DNA of 33,412 nucleotides from Nocardia aobensis NBRC 100429. GTDB taxonomy: Bacteria; Actinomycetota; Actinomycetes; Mycobacteriales; Mycobacteriaceae. The notes under the pieces are model-generated. The model saw only the letters and a program-made list of their open reading frames with translations. It made no database searches and was not told the origin of the DNA. A program made the translations under genes and the position numbers. Where the stretch lies: positions 1 through 33,412 of the forward strand of contig NZ_BAFQ01000120.1 of NCBI RefSeq assembly GCF_000308375.1, in the 5' to 3' direction. Shown piece after piece: positions 9,151 to 19,216 of the stretch (within the stretch, counting starts at the first letter, position 1; every line of letters starts with the position of its first letter).

Positions 9151-10122
9151 TCATTCGTCGCCGAACCACCAGCGCGACAGGATGTTCCGTCGCTTCGGAC
9201 GTGGCGGGCCGAGCGCGTGCCCGTGATGGGGACGCAACTGCAGCACGATGATGCCCGCCACGACGATGCCGACCATGTTCACGCCCAGCTGGCCGATCGA
9301 CTCGAATGCCTTGTGCCATTCGCCGACGGTGGCGGCGACGGCGGCGAAACCGGCCGCCGGAATCGTCGTCACCGAGATGAACACGCCGACCAGCGCCGCC
9401 GATTTCGCGGTCACCAGCGACATCATCCCCGCCGCACCCGCCAACAGGGCCACCACCAGCGAGAACGGGCCCACCTCGTAGATGAAGTCCACGTTGCGGA
9501 TGGCGTGGATGCGGTCGACGGTGATCCAGCCGAACTGCTCCCACACCAGCGACGCCAGCGTCGCGATCCCCATCGCCACCGGAAAACCGATCAGCAGGGC
9601 CAGGATCGAGCGGCGGGCGAGGCGGAAGTCCCTGCGCACCACCGCGACCGCGACGGCGGCCAGCGGTCCGAACTCGGGTCCGACCACCATGGCGCCGACG
9701 ACCGTCACCGGCGAATCGGTGGCCACACCGACGACGGCCAGCAGGCACGCGATCGTGATGAACGCCAGGAAGGTCGGATTGAGCGTCGATTCCTCGTGGG
9801 TCTGGGCGAGCAGTTCCTCCCAGACGATCGCATCCGACGGATCGCCCGGCGCCGCCTCGACCGCGCGGTCGGCCGGCGCCGACAGCACCGTTTCCACCGG
9901 CGAGAGCATGATGCCGCCGTAGTCGCCGATGCCCAGCCCACGCAGACCGGCCAGCACATCGTTGGCCGATTCGCGAGCGATATCGGCCTGGACGAGATCA
10001 CCGGGCGGCTCGACCGAGACGCCGCGCTGCACGGTGATGAGCGTGGCGCCGGGTTCGGCCCGCAGCGCGGTCACCGCGGCGTCGGTCGACTCCGGTGGGC
10101 AGACCGCCCGCAGGTGCAGCAC
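9151..10122 (-). CDS. DUF389 family membrane protein
   Basis: This 323-residue protein has an N-terminal soluble ferredoxin-like region (residues 1-95) and then five or six membrane helices with the DUF389 signature VVGAMVVGPEFGPLAAVAVA. It ends in a short Arg-rich tail. DUF389 proteins are widespread bacterial membrane proteins of unknown function. The start is GTG (VLHLRAV), at the natural beginning of the first beta strand. It lies downstream of aspS on the same strand, separated by a hairpin at 10145-10176, and is convergent with the Pro/Gly-rich membrane protein (6-base gap). Confidence 0.9.
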   Translation of the reverse strand: MLHLRAVCPPESTDAAVTALRAEPGATLITVQRGVSVEPPGDLVQADIARESANDVLAGLRGLGIGDYGGIMLSPVETVLSAPADRAVEAAPGDPSDAIVWEELLAQTHEESTLNPTFLAFITIACLLAVVGVATDSPVTVVGAMVVGPEFGPLAAVAVAVVRRDFRLARRSILALLIGFPVAMGIATLASLVWEQFGWITVDRIHAIRNVDFIYEVGPFSLVVALLAGAAGMMSLVTAKSAALVGVFISVTTIPAAGFAAVAATVGEWHKAFESIGQLGVNMVGIVVAGIIVLQLRPHHGHALGPPRPKRRNILSRWWFGDE

Positions 10123-10144
10123 CCCAGTCCCCTGTCGTCGGCAC

Positions 10145-10176
10145 GATCGTCCGGCACCGGGTGGCGCCGGACGATC
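10145..10176 (-). terminator. Hairpin downstream of aspS
   Basis: GATCGTCCGGC and GCCGGACGATC form an 11-bp perfect stem with a 10-base loop, 63 bases past the aspS stop and before the DUF389 gene. There is no T-run, so termination strength is uncertain. It could instead sit in the DUF389 leader. Confidence 0.5.
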
Positions 10177-10238
10177 TGCAGACTAACCGGTGCGCGGCCG
10201 CGACTGCCCACGACCACGGCGGCACATCCGGTTCCGGA

Positions 10239-12020
10239 TCAGGCCTTCGGCTTGCCGTGCTCGTCGAGCACCACGTCGAGGCCGGCTTCCTTGCGCTGCT
10301 GCGCGGTGATGGGCGCCGGCGCCTCGGTCAGCGGGTCCACGCCGCCACCGGACTTCGGGAACGCGATGACCTCGCGAATCGAATCCACCCCGGCCAGCAG
10401 TGCGGTGATGCGGTCCCAGCCGAAGGCGATTCCGCCGTGCGGCGGCGCGCCGAAGGCGAAGGCGTCCAACAGGAATCCGAATTTCTCCTGCGCCTCGTCG
10501 TGGCTGATGCCCATGACCTTGAACACCCGCTCCTGCACGTCACGGCGATGGATGCGGATACTGCCGCCGCCGATCTCGTTGCCGTTGCAGACGATGTCGT
10601 AGGCGTAGGCCAGCGCCGCGCCCGGATCGGTGTCGAAGGTGTCGATGGACTCCGGCTTCGGCGAGGTGAACGCGTGGTGCACCGCGGTCCAGGCCGAATG
10701 TCCGAGTGCCACATCGCCGCTCGCGGTGGCGTCGGCGGCGGGCTCGAACATCGGGGCGTCGACGATCCACACGAACGCCCAGGCGTCCTCGTCGATCAGG
10801 CCGCACTTGCGCGCGATCTCGCCACGCGCCGCGCCCAGCAGCGCCCGGCTCGACTTCGCCTCTCCGGCGCCGAAGAAGATGCAGTCGCCCGGCGCCGCGC
10901 CGACATGCTTGGCCAGGCCCTCGCGTTCGGCGTCGGACAGGTTCTTGGCGACCGGGCCGCCGAGGGTGCCGTCCTCACCGACCAGGATGTAGGCCAGGCC
11001 CTTCGCCCCGCGCTGCTTGGCCCATTCCTGCCAGGCGTCGAGCTGGCGCCGCGGCTGGCTTGCTCCGCCCGGCATCACGACCGCGCCGACATACGGCGCC
11101 TGGAAGACCCGGAAGGAGGTGTCCTTGAAGTACTCGGCGCATTCGGTGATCTCGATGCCGAAGCGCAGATCCGGCTTGTCGCTGCCGTAGCGGCGCATCG
11201 CCTCCGCGTAGGTCATGTGCGGAATCGGCGTGGGGATCTCATGGCCGACCAGCTTCCACAGCGCGACCAGGATGTCCTCGGCCAGCAGGATCACATCCTC
11301 CTGGGTCACGAAGCTCATCTCCAGGTCGAGCTGGGTGAACTCGGGCTGGCGGTCGGCGCGGAAATCCTCGTCGCGGTAGCAGCGGGCGATCTGGTAGTAC
11401 CGCTCCACCCCCGAGACCATCAGCAACTGCTTGAACAGCTGCGGGCTCTGCGGCAGGGCGTAGAACTTGCCGGGCTGCAGCCGGGCGGGCACCAGGAAGT
11501 CACGCGCGCCCTCCGGAGTGGACCGCGTCATCGTCGGGGTCTCGACCTCGACGAACGCGTGCTGCGCCAGCACCTCGCGGGCCGCGGCGTTGACCTTCGA
11601 CCGCAGCCGGATGGCGTGCGCGGGGCCCTCGCGGCGCAGATCGAGGTAGCGATACTTCAGGCGCGCCTCTTCGCCGGGCTGCTCGTCGAGCTGGAAGGGC
11701 AGCGGCGCGGCCTCGTTGAGCACCACGAGTTCGGTGACGTTGACCTCGATCGCACCGGTGGGCAGGTTCGGGTTCTCGCTGCCGTCCGGACGTCCCTCGA
11801 CCACACCGGTGACCTGCACGCAGTACTCCGCCCGGAGCTTGTGGGCCTGTTCGGCCGGCACACCCTCGCGGAAGACCACCTGCGCGACCCCCGACGCATC
11901 GCGCAGATCGATGAAGATCACGCCACCGTGGTCTCGCCGCCGGGCCACCCAGCCGGTGAGGGTGACGGTCAGACCGGCGTGCTCGCTTCGCAGCGAACCA
12001 GCCAAGTGGGTGCGCAGCAC
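10239..12020 (-). CDS. aspS: Aspartyl-tRNA synthetase
   Basis: This is a 593-residue bacterial-type class IIb synthetase. It has an N-terminal OB-fold anticodon-binding domain ([21 protein letters not shown]), the class II core with motif 2 [18 protein letters not shown], an inserted GAD domain (about residues 280-420) and motif 3 [16 protein letters not shown] near the C-terminus. The GTG start (VLRTHLAGS) has GAAAGG seven bases upstream; the frame is open for about 1 kb further upstream, but that is non-coding or opposite to the zinc peptidase gene. Actinobacterial enzymes of this type are often non-discriminating and also charge tRNA-Asn for GatCAB amidation; this cannot be decided from the sequence here. 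Confidence 0.97.
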   Translation of the reverse strand: MLRTHLAGSLRSEHAGLTVTLTGWVARRRDHGGVIFIDLRDASGVAQVVFREGVPAEQAHKLRAEYCVQVTGVVEGRPDGSENPNLPTGAIEVNVTELVVLNEAAPLPFQLDEQPGEEARLKYRYLDLRREGPAHAIRLRSKVNAAAREVLAQHAFVEVETPTMTRSTPEGARDFLVPARLQPGKFYALPQSPQLFKQLLMVSGVERYYQIARCYRDEDFRADRQPEFTQLDLEMSFVTQEDVILLAEDILVALWKLVGHEIPTPIPHMTYAEAMRRYGSDKPDLRFGIEITECAEYFKDTSFRVFQAPYVGAVVMPGGASQPRRQLDAWQEWAKQRGAKGLAYILVGEDGTLGGPVAKNLSDAEREGLAKHVGAAPGDCIFFGAGEAKSSRALLGAARGEIARKCGLIDEDAWAFVWIVDAPMFEPAADATASGDVALGHSAWTAVHHAFTSPKPESIDTFDTDPGAALAYAYDIVCNGNEIGGGSIRIHRRDVQERVFKVMGISHDEAQEKFGFLLDAFAFGAPPHGGIAFGWDRITALLAGVDSIREVIAFPKSGGGVDPLTEAPAPITAQQRKEAGLDVVLDEHGKPKA

Positions 12021-12245
12021 GGGAATCCTTTCGACGACACGGTGCACCGGGCACGGGATGACCTGGTGCGCCCCCATGGTAGTGAGGCGCGTCGGCCGGA
12101 CGGAAACCGATATCCGACTCCCGGTGTCACTCGGTGGACACGACGCCACTCGTCTCCCGAGCCGCGCACGCTCATGCCAAGCTGTAGAGGTTGTTTCGGC
12201 TGACCGAGCGCCGAGCAGCCCACTCGATCCACAGGAGCAGCAACG

Positions 12246-13145
12246 ATGACCTTCAACGAAGGTATGGATATCGATCCGGACCGGGTCTCCACCGGCGGCG
12301 GCATGGGCCCCAAGCTCGCCTTGGGCGGTGGCGGTGGCTTGATCGTGCTGATTCTCGCGGTGCTGTTCGGTGTGAATCCGGGCAATCTGCTCGGCAGCGG
12401 AACGTCGGGAACGCAGACCGGTGGCGTCGATACCTCCGTCTGCAAGACCAACGGTGATGCGAACCGGTACGCACAGTGCCGGGTGGTGCTGACCGCGCAG
12501 AGTCTCGACGGCGTCTGGGGCGGGGTCCTGCCGCGTCAGACCCGGGTGCAGTACACCAAACCCGGGGTGACGCTGTTCACCGGGTCGGTCAACACCCGAT
12601 GCGGCAACGCGACCAGCGCGGTCGGCCCCTTCTACTGTCCGGCGGACCGCAAGGCCTATTTCGATACCGGGTTCTTCCAGGAGCTGCGGGACAAGTTCGG
12701 GGCGGCGGGTGGTCCGCTGGCCGAGGAGTACGTGGTGGCGCACGAATTCGGGCATCACATCCAGAACCTGCTGGGCGACAGCGGCCGCGCGCAGCGCGAT
12801 CCCAAAGGCCCTGATTCCGGATCGGTTCGCCTCGAATTGCAGGCCGACTGTTACGCCGGGCTGTGGGCGAGCTACGCGGACAAGACACCGGCCCCCGGCG
12901 GTTCCCAGCCGCTGCTGAAACCGTTGTCCGACAGCGACATTCAAGACGCGCTCTCCGCCGCCGCGGCGGTCGGCGACGACCGGATCCAGAAGGCCGCCAC
13001 CGGCCGGGTGAATCCGGAGGGATGGACGCACGGTTCGTCGAACGAGCGCCAGAAGTGGTTCCTGACCGGCTACCGGAACGGCCAGGTCGCCGCATGTGAC
13101 ACCTTCTCGGCACCGGATCTGAACAATCCGCCGGCGCTGCGCTGA
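12246..13145 (+). CDS. YpfJ/neutral zinc metallopeptidase family membrane protein (COG2321, Rv2575-like)
   Basis: This 299-residue protein has a short cytoplasmic N-terminus, one transmembrane helix (about residues 24-43) and an extracytoplasmic domain. The zinc-binding motif is H166-E167-F-G-H170 ([11 protein letters not shown]), with the downstream E198xxD201 segment ([13 protein letters not shown]) typical of the family. Natural substrates are unknown. The ATG has AGGAG eight bases upstream. It is divergent from aspS; the 225-base intergenic region shows no obvious operator. In M. tuberculosis the matching gene (Rv2575) also lies near aspS. Confidence 0.93.
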   Translation: MTFNEGMDIDPDRVSTGGGMGPKLALGGGGGLIVLILAVLFGVNPGNLLGSGTSGTQTGGVDTSVCKTNGDANRYAQCRVVLTAQSLDGVWGGVLPRQTRVQYTKPGVTLFTGSVNTRCGNATSAVGPFYCPADRKAYFDTGFFQELRDKFGAAGGPLAEEYVVAHEFGHHIQNLLGDSGRAQRDPKGPDSGSVRLELQADCYAGLWASYADKTPAPGGSQPLLKPLSDSDIQDALSAAAAVGDDRIQKAATGRVNPEGWTHGSSNERQKWFLTGYRNGQVAACDTFSAPDLNNPPALR

Positions 13146-13243
13146 ACCGGGCCGGGCGGAGTTTTCGAACGGGCAAGTCGGGCGGATACCGGCAGCGGTG
13201 CGGGCACAATGATCGGCAAGACCGGGACGGGTGGAGGGCAGGA

Positions 13244-13792
13244 GTGAACGATATGCGGGTTATCGGCGGTGCGAGACGAACAATGCCGGGTGTGCGGGCG
13301 GCGGTGGCGGTCTGCGCCGCGGCACTGACGGTGGCCGGCGGCGCGATGACGGCCGTGGCCGACGAACCCGCGGCCGGACTGTCGGTGGCGCTGACCACGA
13401 TTCCGGGCGGGGAGCACGCCGGGGTGACGCCGGCGCCGACGCTGCTCGTCTATTCGGACGGGCATGCGGTGAACAGCCCCGACGCCGCCGATCCGGACCG
13501 TCCCGCCGACAAGGCACCGCAGCAGCGCAACGGACACATCTCCCTCGACGCGGTCCATGCCGCCGCCGAGGAGGCGAAGAAACTGGCCGCCGCGGATCTT
13601 GGTATGCCCAAGGACGGCAGCGGCGGGTCCACCCTGCTCGATTTCCTGGGCGCCACACCCGACCAGGACGTGCACCTGGTGGTGTACTCCCCCGGCGGCA
13701 CCGACGGACTCACCGACGCCCAGAAAGCCGACCGCACCCGCTTCGCGGACCTGTGCAAGAAGTTGGTCGACGCGTTCGTCGCCGACCGCTGA
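13244..13792 (+). CDS. Secreted protein of unknown function
   Basis: This 182-residue product has a signal peptide: Arg-containing n-region, hydrophobic [19 protein letters not shown], and likely cleavage after the alanines near MTAVADEPA (about residue 40). The mature part is about 140 residues, with two strand-like segments ([22 protein letters not shown]) around an acidic/Gly-rich middle and a C-terminal helix containing its only mature cysteine. I do not recognise the family. Two starts are possible: GTG 13244 (GGAGGG five bases upstream) or ATG 13253 (AGGAG eight bases upstream). It follows the zinc peptidase by 98 bases and may be co-transcribed. Confidence 0.82.
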   Translation: MNDMRVIGGARRTMPGVRAAVAVCAAALTVAGGAMTAVADEPAAGLSVALTTIPGGEHAGVTPAPTLLVYSDGHAVNSPDAADPDRPADKAPQQRNGHISLDAVHAAAEEAKKLAAADLGMPKDGSGGSTLLDFLGATPDQDVHLVVYSPGGTDGLTDAQKADRTRFADLCKKLVDAFVADR

Positions 13793-13806
13793 TTCCGGCC
13801 CTACGG

Positions 13807-13832
13807 CCCCGATCGCGTCCTCGCGATCGGGG
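13807..13832. terminator. Bidirectional terminator hairpin between convergent genes
   Basis: CCCCGATCGCG, loop TCCT, CGCGATCGGGG: a perfect 11-bp stem between the secreted-protein gene and the 3' end of korB. There is no long T-run, as is common in high-GC actinobacteria. Confidence 0.72.
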
Positions 13833-13881
13833 CGCCGAAAAGCTCAGGGGCGCAATCGTTGCGGGCCGCCGGTCCCTTCGA

Positions 13882-14961
13882 TCAGCCGACGGTCCAGGTC
13901 TCGCGGCCGTTGAGCAGGTTTTGCAGCGACTGCGGTCCGACCGGTGCGCGTTCGACCGCCACCGCGGTCTGCGCCCGGACCCCGTCGTCGTAGGTGGGGC
14001 GGGTGACGTCGCGGAAGACGCCGATCGGGACGTGGGTCAGATCCTGGGAGGTCAACCGCGAGAGCGCATAGGCGTATTCGGACCGTTCGCACCGGGCGTC
14101 GTGCACCACGATCTCACTCTCGGCGACCTCCGACGAAGCGACCACCTCGAGCCCGAAACCGTTGCGCACCACGGCGAATTCGCCGTCCGCGCCGAAGCGG
14201 ATCGGTTCCCCGTGCCGCAAGCGGATCAGGTGGGATTCGGCGTTGTCGCGGCGCAGCGCGTCGAAGGAACCGTCGTTGAAGATCGGGCAATCCTGCAGGA
14301 TCTCCACGAACGAGGTGCCGCGGTGCTCGGCCGCGGCGCGCAGCACCTCGGTGAGGCCGGCGCGGTCGGAGTCGAGGGCACGCGCGGCGAAACTCGCCTC
14401 GGCTCCCAGCGCCACCGACAACGTATTGAACGGGTGGTCGATCGAGCCGAGCGGCGTCGACTTGGTCACCTTCCCCGGTTCGGAGGTCGGTGAGTACTGG
14501 CCCTTGGTCAGGCCGTAGATCCGGTTGTTGAACAGCAGGATCGTCATGTTCACGTTGCGGCGCAGCGCGTGGATCAGGTGATTGCCGCCGATCGAGAGGG
14601 CGTCACCGTCGCCGGTGACGACCCAGACCGACAGATCCGGCCTGGTCACCGCGAGTCCGGTGGCAATCGCCGGGGCACGGCCGTGAATGGAGTGGATGCC
14701 GTAGGCGTCCAGGTAGTACGGGAACCGGCTGGAACATCCGATGCCGGAGACGAACATCAGGTTTTCCCGTCGCAGGCCCAGCTCGGCGAGGAAACCGCGC
14801 ACGGTCGCGAGAATGACGTAGTCACCGCATCCGGGGCACCAGCGCACCTCCTGATCGGAGGTGAAGTCCTTGACCTTCTGCGGCCCGTCCGCGCCGGGTA
14901 CTCCGGAGACGCCGGACAGGCCGAGATCGGCGCCGATGAGCGAGGTGTCGATGATGGTCAT
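13882..14961 (-). CDS. korB: 2-oxoacid (2-oxoglutarate) ferredoxin oxidoreductase beta subunit
   Basis: This 359-residue subunit binds thiamine diphosphate and a 4Fe-4S cluster. Visible are the cluster cysteines C42, C45, C76 and C225 (WCPGCGDY, GIGCSS, LQDCPIF) and the TPP/Mg motif GDGDALSIGGNH followed by NNRIYGLTKGQ (about residues 117-155). With KorA it interconverts 2-oxoglutarate and succinyl-CoA using ferredoxin. In mycobacteria KorAB provides a CoA- and ferredoxin-dependent route around the KDH complex. ATG 14961 overlaps the korA stop by four bases (ATGA), which fixes the start and indicates coupled translation; GGGG lies a few bases upstream. Confidence 0.94.
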   Translation of the reverse strand: MTIIDTSLIGADLGLSGVSGVPGADGPQKVKDFTSDQEVRWCPGCGDYVILATVRGFLAELGLRRENLMFVSGIGCSSRFPYYLDAYGIHSIHGRAPAIATGLAVTRPDLSVWVVTGDGDALSIGGNHLIHALRRNVNMTILLFNNRIYGLTKGQYSPTSEPGKVTKSTPLGSIDHPFNTLSVALGAEASFAARALDSDRAGLTEVLRAAAEHRGTSFVEILQDCPIFNDGSFDALRRDNAESHLIRLRHGEPIRFGADGEFAVVRNGFGLEVVASSEVAESEIVVHDARCERSEYAYALSRLTSQDLTHVPIGVFRDVTRPTYDDGVRAQTAVAVERAPVGPQSLQNLLNGRETWTVG

Positions 14962-16910
14962 CGGTATCCCCCTGTCGTGCGATAGGTCGCCCGGGCCCGG
15001 GCATCGAAGGCCTTGTTCTGTTCCAGCTCGCCGATGGATCCGTCCAGCGCCGCGTCGATCACGCCGACCAGCTCCTGTGCGGAGAAGGCGGTCCCGGCCA
15101 CCTTCGTCCACGGCTGCACGTCGACCAGATATCTGCCGCGCAGCAACAGCGCCAGCTGGCCGCCGTTCATCTCCGGCGCGACCACCCGGCGATAGCGCCA
15201 TAACACCTCGCCGGTGTTGGCGGGCAGCGGGTTGAGGTGGCGCAGATGCGCTTGCGCGACCGGTACGCCGCGGCGGCGCGCCCGCCGGCACGCCTCGCCG
15301 ATCGGGCCGTAGGAGCTGCCCCAGCCGATCAGCAGCAGCTCGGCGGTGCCGTCGGGGTCGTCGACCTCGAGGTCGGGCACCGCGATGCCGTCGATCTTCG
15401 CCTGACGCAAGCGGACCATCAGTTCGTGGTTGGCCGGATCGTAGGAGATGTTGCCACTGCCGTCGGCCTTCTCCAGGCCGCCGATCCGGTGAGCGAGGCC
15501 GGCGGTTCCGGGCCTGGCCAGCGGCCTGGCAAGGGTTTCCGGATCGCGCGCGTAGGGCTGGAACGAGTGTCCGTCCGCGGCGTCCCCTTCGGCCGGTGGT
15601 TCGAATGCCGGGTCGATCGGCTCGAGGTCGCTGACCCGTGGGATCGACCATGGCTCGGAGCCGTTGGCGATAGCACCGTCGGACAGCAGCAGTACCGGGG
15701 TGCGGTAGGTGAGCGCGATGCGCGCCGCGTCCACCGCTGCCGCGAAACAGTCCGCCGGCGAGCGCGGCGCCACCACGGCGACAGGCGATTCACCGTTGCG
15801 CCCGTACAGCGCCTGGAGCAGATCGGCCTGTTCGGTCTTGGTGGGCAGGCCGGTCGAGGGGCCGCCGCGCTGGACGTCGATGATCACCAGCGGCAGTTCC
15901 GTCATCACCGCCAAGCCGATGGTCTCGCTTTTCAGCGCCAGCCCGGGACCCGAGGTACTGGTCACCCCGAGCGCGCCACCGATCGAAGCACCCAGTGCCG
16001 CACCGATTCCCGCGATCTCGTCCTCGGCCTGGAAGGTGGTGACGCCGAAGTTCTTGTGCTTGCTCAGTTCGTGCAGGATGTCGGAGGCCGGAGTGATCGG
16101 ATAGGTGCCGAGGAACACCGGCAGCCCGGACAGTTGCCCGGCCGCGATCACGCCGTAGGCGAGGGCGGTATTGCCGGTGATCTGCCGGTAGGTGCCCGGC
16201 GGCAGCGCGGCGGGCGCGACTTCGTAGGTGGTGGCGAAGGTTTCGGTCGTCTCGCCGTAGTTCCAGCCGGCCCGGAACGCCAGCACGTTCGCCTCGCCGA
16301 TTTCCGGTGTGGCGGCGAACTTCTCGCGCAGGAAGGCTTCGGTACCGCCGAGCGGACGGCCGTACATCCACGACAGCAGCCCCAGGGCGAACATGTTCTT
16401 CGCGCGCTGGCCGTCCTTCTTGCCGACCCCGGCCGGTTCGGTGGCGGTCAAGGTCAGCGACGTCATCGGCACCCGGTGCACCACGAAGTCACCGAGACTG
16501 TCGTCGGTCAGCGGGTCTCGTTCGTAGCCGACCTTCGCGAGGGTGCGTTTGGTGAATTCGTCGGTGTTGACGATGACCGTCGCGCCTCGGGCGAGATCGT
16601 CGATGTTCGCCTTGAGCGCGGCCGGATTCATGGCCACCAGCACGTCGGGCTGATCGCCGGCGGTGAGGATGTCGTAGTCGGCGATCTGGATCTGGAACGA
16701 CGACACCCCGGGGAGTGTGCCCTGGGGTGCGCGGATCTCGGCCGGAAAATTCGGCTGGGTGGCGAGGTCGTTGCCGAAGGCGGCCGCCTCGTGGGTGAAT
16801 CGGTCTCCGGTCAGCTGCATACCGTCGCCGGAATCACCGGCGAAGCGGATGACGACCTTCTCCAATTTTTCGCTGCCGGTGGGGCCGTCAACGCCCTGAT
16901 TCGACACCAT
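14958..16910 (-). CDS. korA: 2-oxoacid (2-oxoglutarate) ferredoxin oxidoreductase, fused gamma-alpha subunit
   Basis: This 650-residue protein is a gamma-alpha fusion, the usual mycobacterial KorA form. The N-terminal gamma domain (VIRFAGDSGDGMQLTGDRF, about residues 20-190) precedes the alpha pyrimidine-binding domain (QITGNTALAYGVIAAG, TYPITPASDILHELSK, TSTSGPGLALKSETIGLAVMTELPLVIIDVQRGGPSTGLPTKTEQADL). The C-terminal part is the transketolase-like III domain. It contains no ferredoxin-type cluster of its own; electrons leave through KorB. The start is probably ATG 16910 (or GTG 16907); the upstream GAGGAAG is rather far away. It is first in the korAB operon, with 171 bases to the preceding radical SAM gene. 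Confidence 0.94.
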   Translation of the reverse strand: MVSNQGVDGPTGSEKLEKVVIRFAGDSGDGMQLTGDRFTHEAAAFGNDLATQPNFPAEIRAPQGTLPGVSSFQIQIADYDILTAGDQPDVLVAMNPAALKANIDDLARGATVIVNTDEFTKRTLAKVGYERDPLTDDSLGDFVVHRVPMTSLTLTATEPAGVGKKDGQRAKNMFALGLLSWMYGRPLGGTEAFLREKFAATPEIGEANVLAFRAGWNYGETTETFATTYEVAPAALPPGTYRQITGNTALAYGVIAAGQLSGLPVFLGTYPITPASDILHELSKHKNFGVTTFQAEDEIAGIGAALGASIGGALGVTSTSGPGLALKSETIGLAVMTELPLVIIDVQRGGPSTGLPTKTEQADLLQALYGRNGESPVAVVAPRSPADCFAAAVDAARIALTYRTPVLLLSDGAIANGSEPWSIPRVSDLEPIDPAFEPPAEGDAADGHSFQPYARDPETLARPLARPGTAGLAHRIGGLEKADGSGNISYDPANHELMVRLRQAKIDGIAVPDLEVDDPDGTAELLLIGWGSSYGPIGEACRRARRRGVPVAQAHLRHLNPLPANTGEVLWRYRRVVAPEMNGGQLALLLRGRYLVDVQPWTKVAGTAFSAQELVGVIDAALDGSIGELEQNKAFDARARATYRTTGGYR

Positions 16911-17058
16911 GCGCCTGCATCACTTCCTCGTAGGGATGAGGTACCACACGCCAAGTTACTCCGCGGCTCGCCGGAGAATTCGTGGAACGAACGACCCGGC
17001 GAGCATGCGGTACAACGAATTTCGGCCGCGAGCGACCGGGCCCCCAGGGGCCGGTGGG

Positions 17059-17077
17059 TCCGCCGGTATCCGGCGGA
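17059..17077 (-). terminator. Hairpin just after the radical SAM gene
   Basis: TCCGCCGG, loop TAT, CCGGCGGA: a perfect 8-bp stem, five bases past the stop codon. A second GC-rich imperfect stem (about 17038-17054) follows. The remainder of the 171-base gap is the korA leader, where I see no clear promoter. Confidence 0.5.
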
Positions 17078-17081
17078 GCGA

Positions 17082-18125
17082 TCAACCGAACAACGCCAAC
17101 TGCGGGTCGGACCGTATTGCCTGCACGTCACCGTCCGGCTCGGAGGGGCCCGCGGCCCGGCCCCGCGCCGGTAGGTCCCGGTGCCGATCGAGCCGATACC
17201 GGGCCAGCAGCGGATCCACTCGCTGCCGTAACCACGCAGAGTACTCCGGTGTGACGTACGCCCCACGACCGTACAACTGCCGGTATCGCCGCAGCAGCGC
17301 CGGGTGATGTTCGGCCAGCCATTGCAGGAACCAGCCCCGGGTACTTCCGCGCAGATGCATGGGCAGCACGGTGGCCCGCGCCCCGCCCGACGCCGCGATC
17401 GCGCCGAACAATCGGTCCAGATGGTCGAGGTCGTCGGTGAGATACGGGATGACGGGAGCCACCATCACATTCACGTCGAATCCGGCCTCGGCCAGCGACC
17501 GCACCAGTTCCAGCCGCGCCCGGGGGCCGGGCGTACCCGGCTCGACCGCGCGATGCAGGTCCTCGTCGACCGTCGCGATCGACACCGCCAGGCTCACCGG
17601 GACGACCCGGGCCGATTCCACCAGCAGCGGCAGGTCCCGCCGCAGCAGCGTGCCCTTGGTGAGAATGGAGAAGGGTGTCTCCGCGTCGGTGAGGGCGGCG
17701 ATGATCCCCGGCATCAGGCGATAACGCCCCTCGGCCCGCTGATAGGGATCGGTGTTGGTGCCCAGCGCGACCGGGTCGCGCCGCCACGAACGGCGGCGCA
17801 ATTCCTGGCGCAGCACCGCGGCCACGTTCGTCTTCACCACGATCTGGGTGTCGAAATCACGCCCGGCGTCCAGGTCCAGATATTCGTGGGTGGGGCGGGC
17901 GAAGCAGTACCTGCAGGCGTGTGAACAGCCGCGCATCGGATTGATCGTCCATTCGAACGGCACCGCCGAACGCTGCGGCACCTTGTTCAGCGCACTCTTG
18001 CACAGCACTTCGTGGAAGGTGACGCCCTCGAAGTCCGGCGTCTGCACGCTGCGGACGAATCCGGCACGCTCCAGCCCTGGGAGCGCGCCGTCATCGGCTG
18101 CCGGGTTCTGGTTCTGCCATCGCAC
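17082..18125 (-). CDS. Rv2578c-family radical SAM protein
   Basis: This roughly 347-residue radical SAM protein has the cluster motif C67-xxx-C71-xx-C74 in RGCSHACRYCFARPTHEY. The segments FEGVTFHEVLCKSALNKVP before it and TNTDPYQRAEG after it are hallmarks of the Rv2578c/SplB-like group. The family binds a 4Fe-4S cluster and S-adenosylmethionine; the substrate is unknown (some relatives are loosely called spore photolyase-like or DNA-repair proteins). I chose GTG 18125, giving VRWQNQ, because mycobacterial homologues begin near this MRW/VRW motif. ATG 18176 would add 17 residues without similarity to known starts. The position between the Rv2575-like gene and hisS matches M. tuberculosis. 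Confidence 0.9.
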   Translation of the reverse strand: MRWQNQNPAADDGALPGLERAGFVRSVQTPDFEGVTFHEVLCKSALNKVPQRSAVPFEWTINPMRGCSHACRYCFARPTHEYLDLDAGRDFDTQIVVKTNVAAVLRQELRRRSWRRDPVALGTNTDPYQRAEGRYRLMPGIIAALTDAETPFSILTKGTLLRRDLPLLVESARVVPVSLAVSIATVDEDLHRAVEPGTPGPRARLELVRSLAEAGFDVNVMVAPVIPYLTDDLDHLDRLFGAIAASGGARATVLPMHLRGSTRGWFLQWLAEHHPALLRRYRQLYGRGAYVTPEYSAWLRQRVDPLLARYRLDRHRDLPARGRAAGPSEPDGDVQAIRSDPQLALFG

Positions 18126-18215
18126 CCGTCCAGTCGAACACCCGTTCGATTCGATGTCAAGGACCGCGCCGCACACGCACCCCCTCCATGCCGCGGCGCC
18201 GGCCGGAACAACCCG

Positions 18216-19208
18216 TCAGGCCATACTGCTCGCGACCGTGCGCACCGACTCACCCTTGTAGAAGGCCACCAGGTCACGCACGGTTTCCTCGGTCGGCCGG
18301 GGCAGGTAGCCGAGTTCGGTCCGCGCCTTGGTCCCGTCGATCTCGGGTGCCGACAGCAGCGCTCCCATCGCCGCCCGCGACACCCGGTCGCTGCCCAGCA
18401 TCTTCCCGATCGGTTCCAGCACCGGCAGTGCCCCGGAGATCACCTTGGCCGGAATGGCGAAGCGCGGGCCCCGCTTCCCGTTGACCTGGGCGGCGAGCTG
18501 GGTGACCTCGAGCATCGTCACCATCGCCCCGGAAAGCAGATAGTTCTCTCCGGTGCGCCCGCGCTCGCCGGCGAGAATCAGGCCGGTGGCGACGTCACGC
18601 ACGTCGACCAGATCGAATCCGCCGCCGATCATCACCGGCACCCGTCCGCGCGCGGCATCCCACAGCGTCGTGTTGATCCGGGAGTCGGAGTGGTCGACCG
18701 GCCCGTAGACGCCGGTCGGATTGCAGATCACGGCGTCCAGCCCCCGGTCGACGACCGCACGCAATTCGACCTCGCCCTGGAACTTGGAGCGGTCGTAAAC
18801 GGGCAACGCCGGATCGACCGAGCGCGGCGCGTTCTCGTCGATGCGGCCGCCGCAGCTGTACTGATCGAAGGCGTGGATCGAACTGGCGTGCACCATGCGC
18901 CGGGCGCCGACCGCCAGCGCGGCTTCGGCCACCACACGCACACCTTCGGTGTTCACCCGCCAGGCCAGGTCGTTGCGATGCGCGAGAGTGATCACGGCGA
19001 CCAGGTGGTAGACCACCTCCGCCCCGGCCAGAGCCGAACGCATCGATGCCGGGTCCAGCACGTCGCCGCTCACCCAGGTCACACTCGGATCCGTTGCGCC
19101 GGAGGGCCGAACCCGGTCGATGGCGGTCACTTCGTGACCGCGCTCCACCAGCTGGTGAAGCAGATTCGTGCCAAGGAAGCCGGCTGCGCCGGTGACTGCG
19201 ACCTTCAT
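18216..19208 (-). CDS. NAD(P)-dependent epimerase/dehydratase-like (extended SDR) oxidoreductase
   Basis: This 330-residue extended short-chain dehydrogenase has the nucleotide-binding motif GAAGFLG (residues 7-13), acidic residue D31 after the second strand (favouring NAD), and the catalytic Y138xxxK142 with a Ser cluster at 109-110 (HASSIHAF). The C-terminal part resembles dihydroflavonol reductase / 3-beta-hydroxysteroid dehydrogenase-type members, but the substrate is not identifiable. ATG 19208 follows the promoter so closely that the transcript is probably leaderless. The two KstR-like operators at its promoter suggest, but do not prove, a role in sterol or lipid metabolism. Confidence 0.9.
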   Translation of the reverse strand: MKVAVTGAAGFLGTNLLHQLVERGHEVTAIDRVRPSGATDPSVTWVSGDVLDPASMRSALAGAEVVYHLVAVITLAHRNDLAWRVNTEGVRVVAEAALAVGARRMVHASSIHAFDQYSCGGRIDENAPRSVDPALPVYDRSKFQGEVELRAVVDRGLDAVICNPTGVYGPVDHSDSRINTTLWDAARGRVPVMIGGGFDLVDVRDVATGLILAGERGRTGENYLLSGAMVTMLEVTQLAAQVNGKRGPRFAIPAKVISGALPVLEPIGKMLGSDRVSRAAMGALLSAPEIDGTKARTELGYLPRPTEETVRDLVAFYKGESVRTVASSMA

Positions 19209-19216
19209 GCGACGAG

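Noticed and set aside
10239..13031. A 930-residue minus-strand frame extending aspS upstream
   Set aside because: Homologous AspRS sequence begins at the GTG at 12020 with a good ribosome site. The extension is antisense to the zinc metallopeptidase gene.
13882..15651. A longer start for korB reaching into korA
   Set aside because: The ATGA overlap at 14958-14961 and the normal KorB N-terminus fix the start. The upstream part is a korA shadow.
18126..18176. ATG 18176 as the start of the radical SAM gene
   Set aside because: The extra 17 residues do not resemble family N-termini, whereas VRWQNQ at GTG 18125 does. It remains a possible alternative start.
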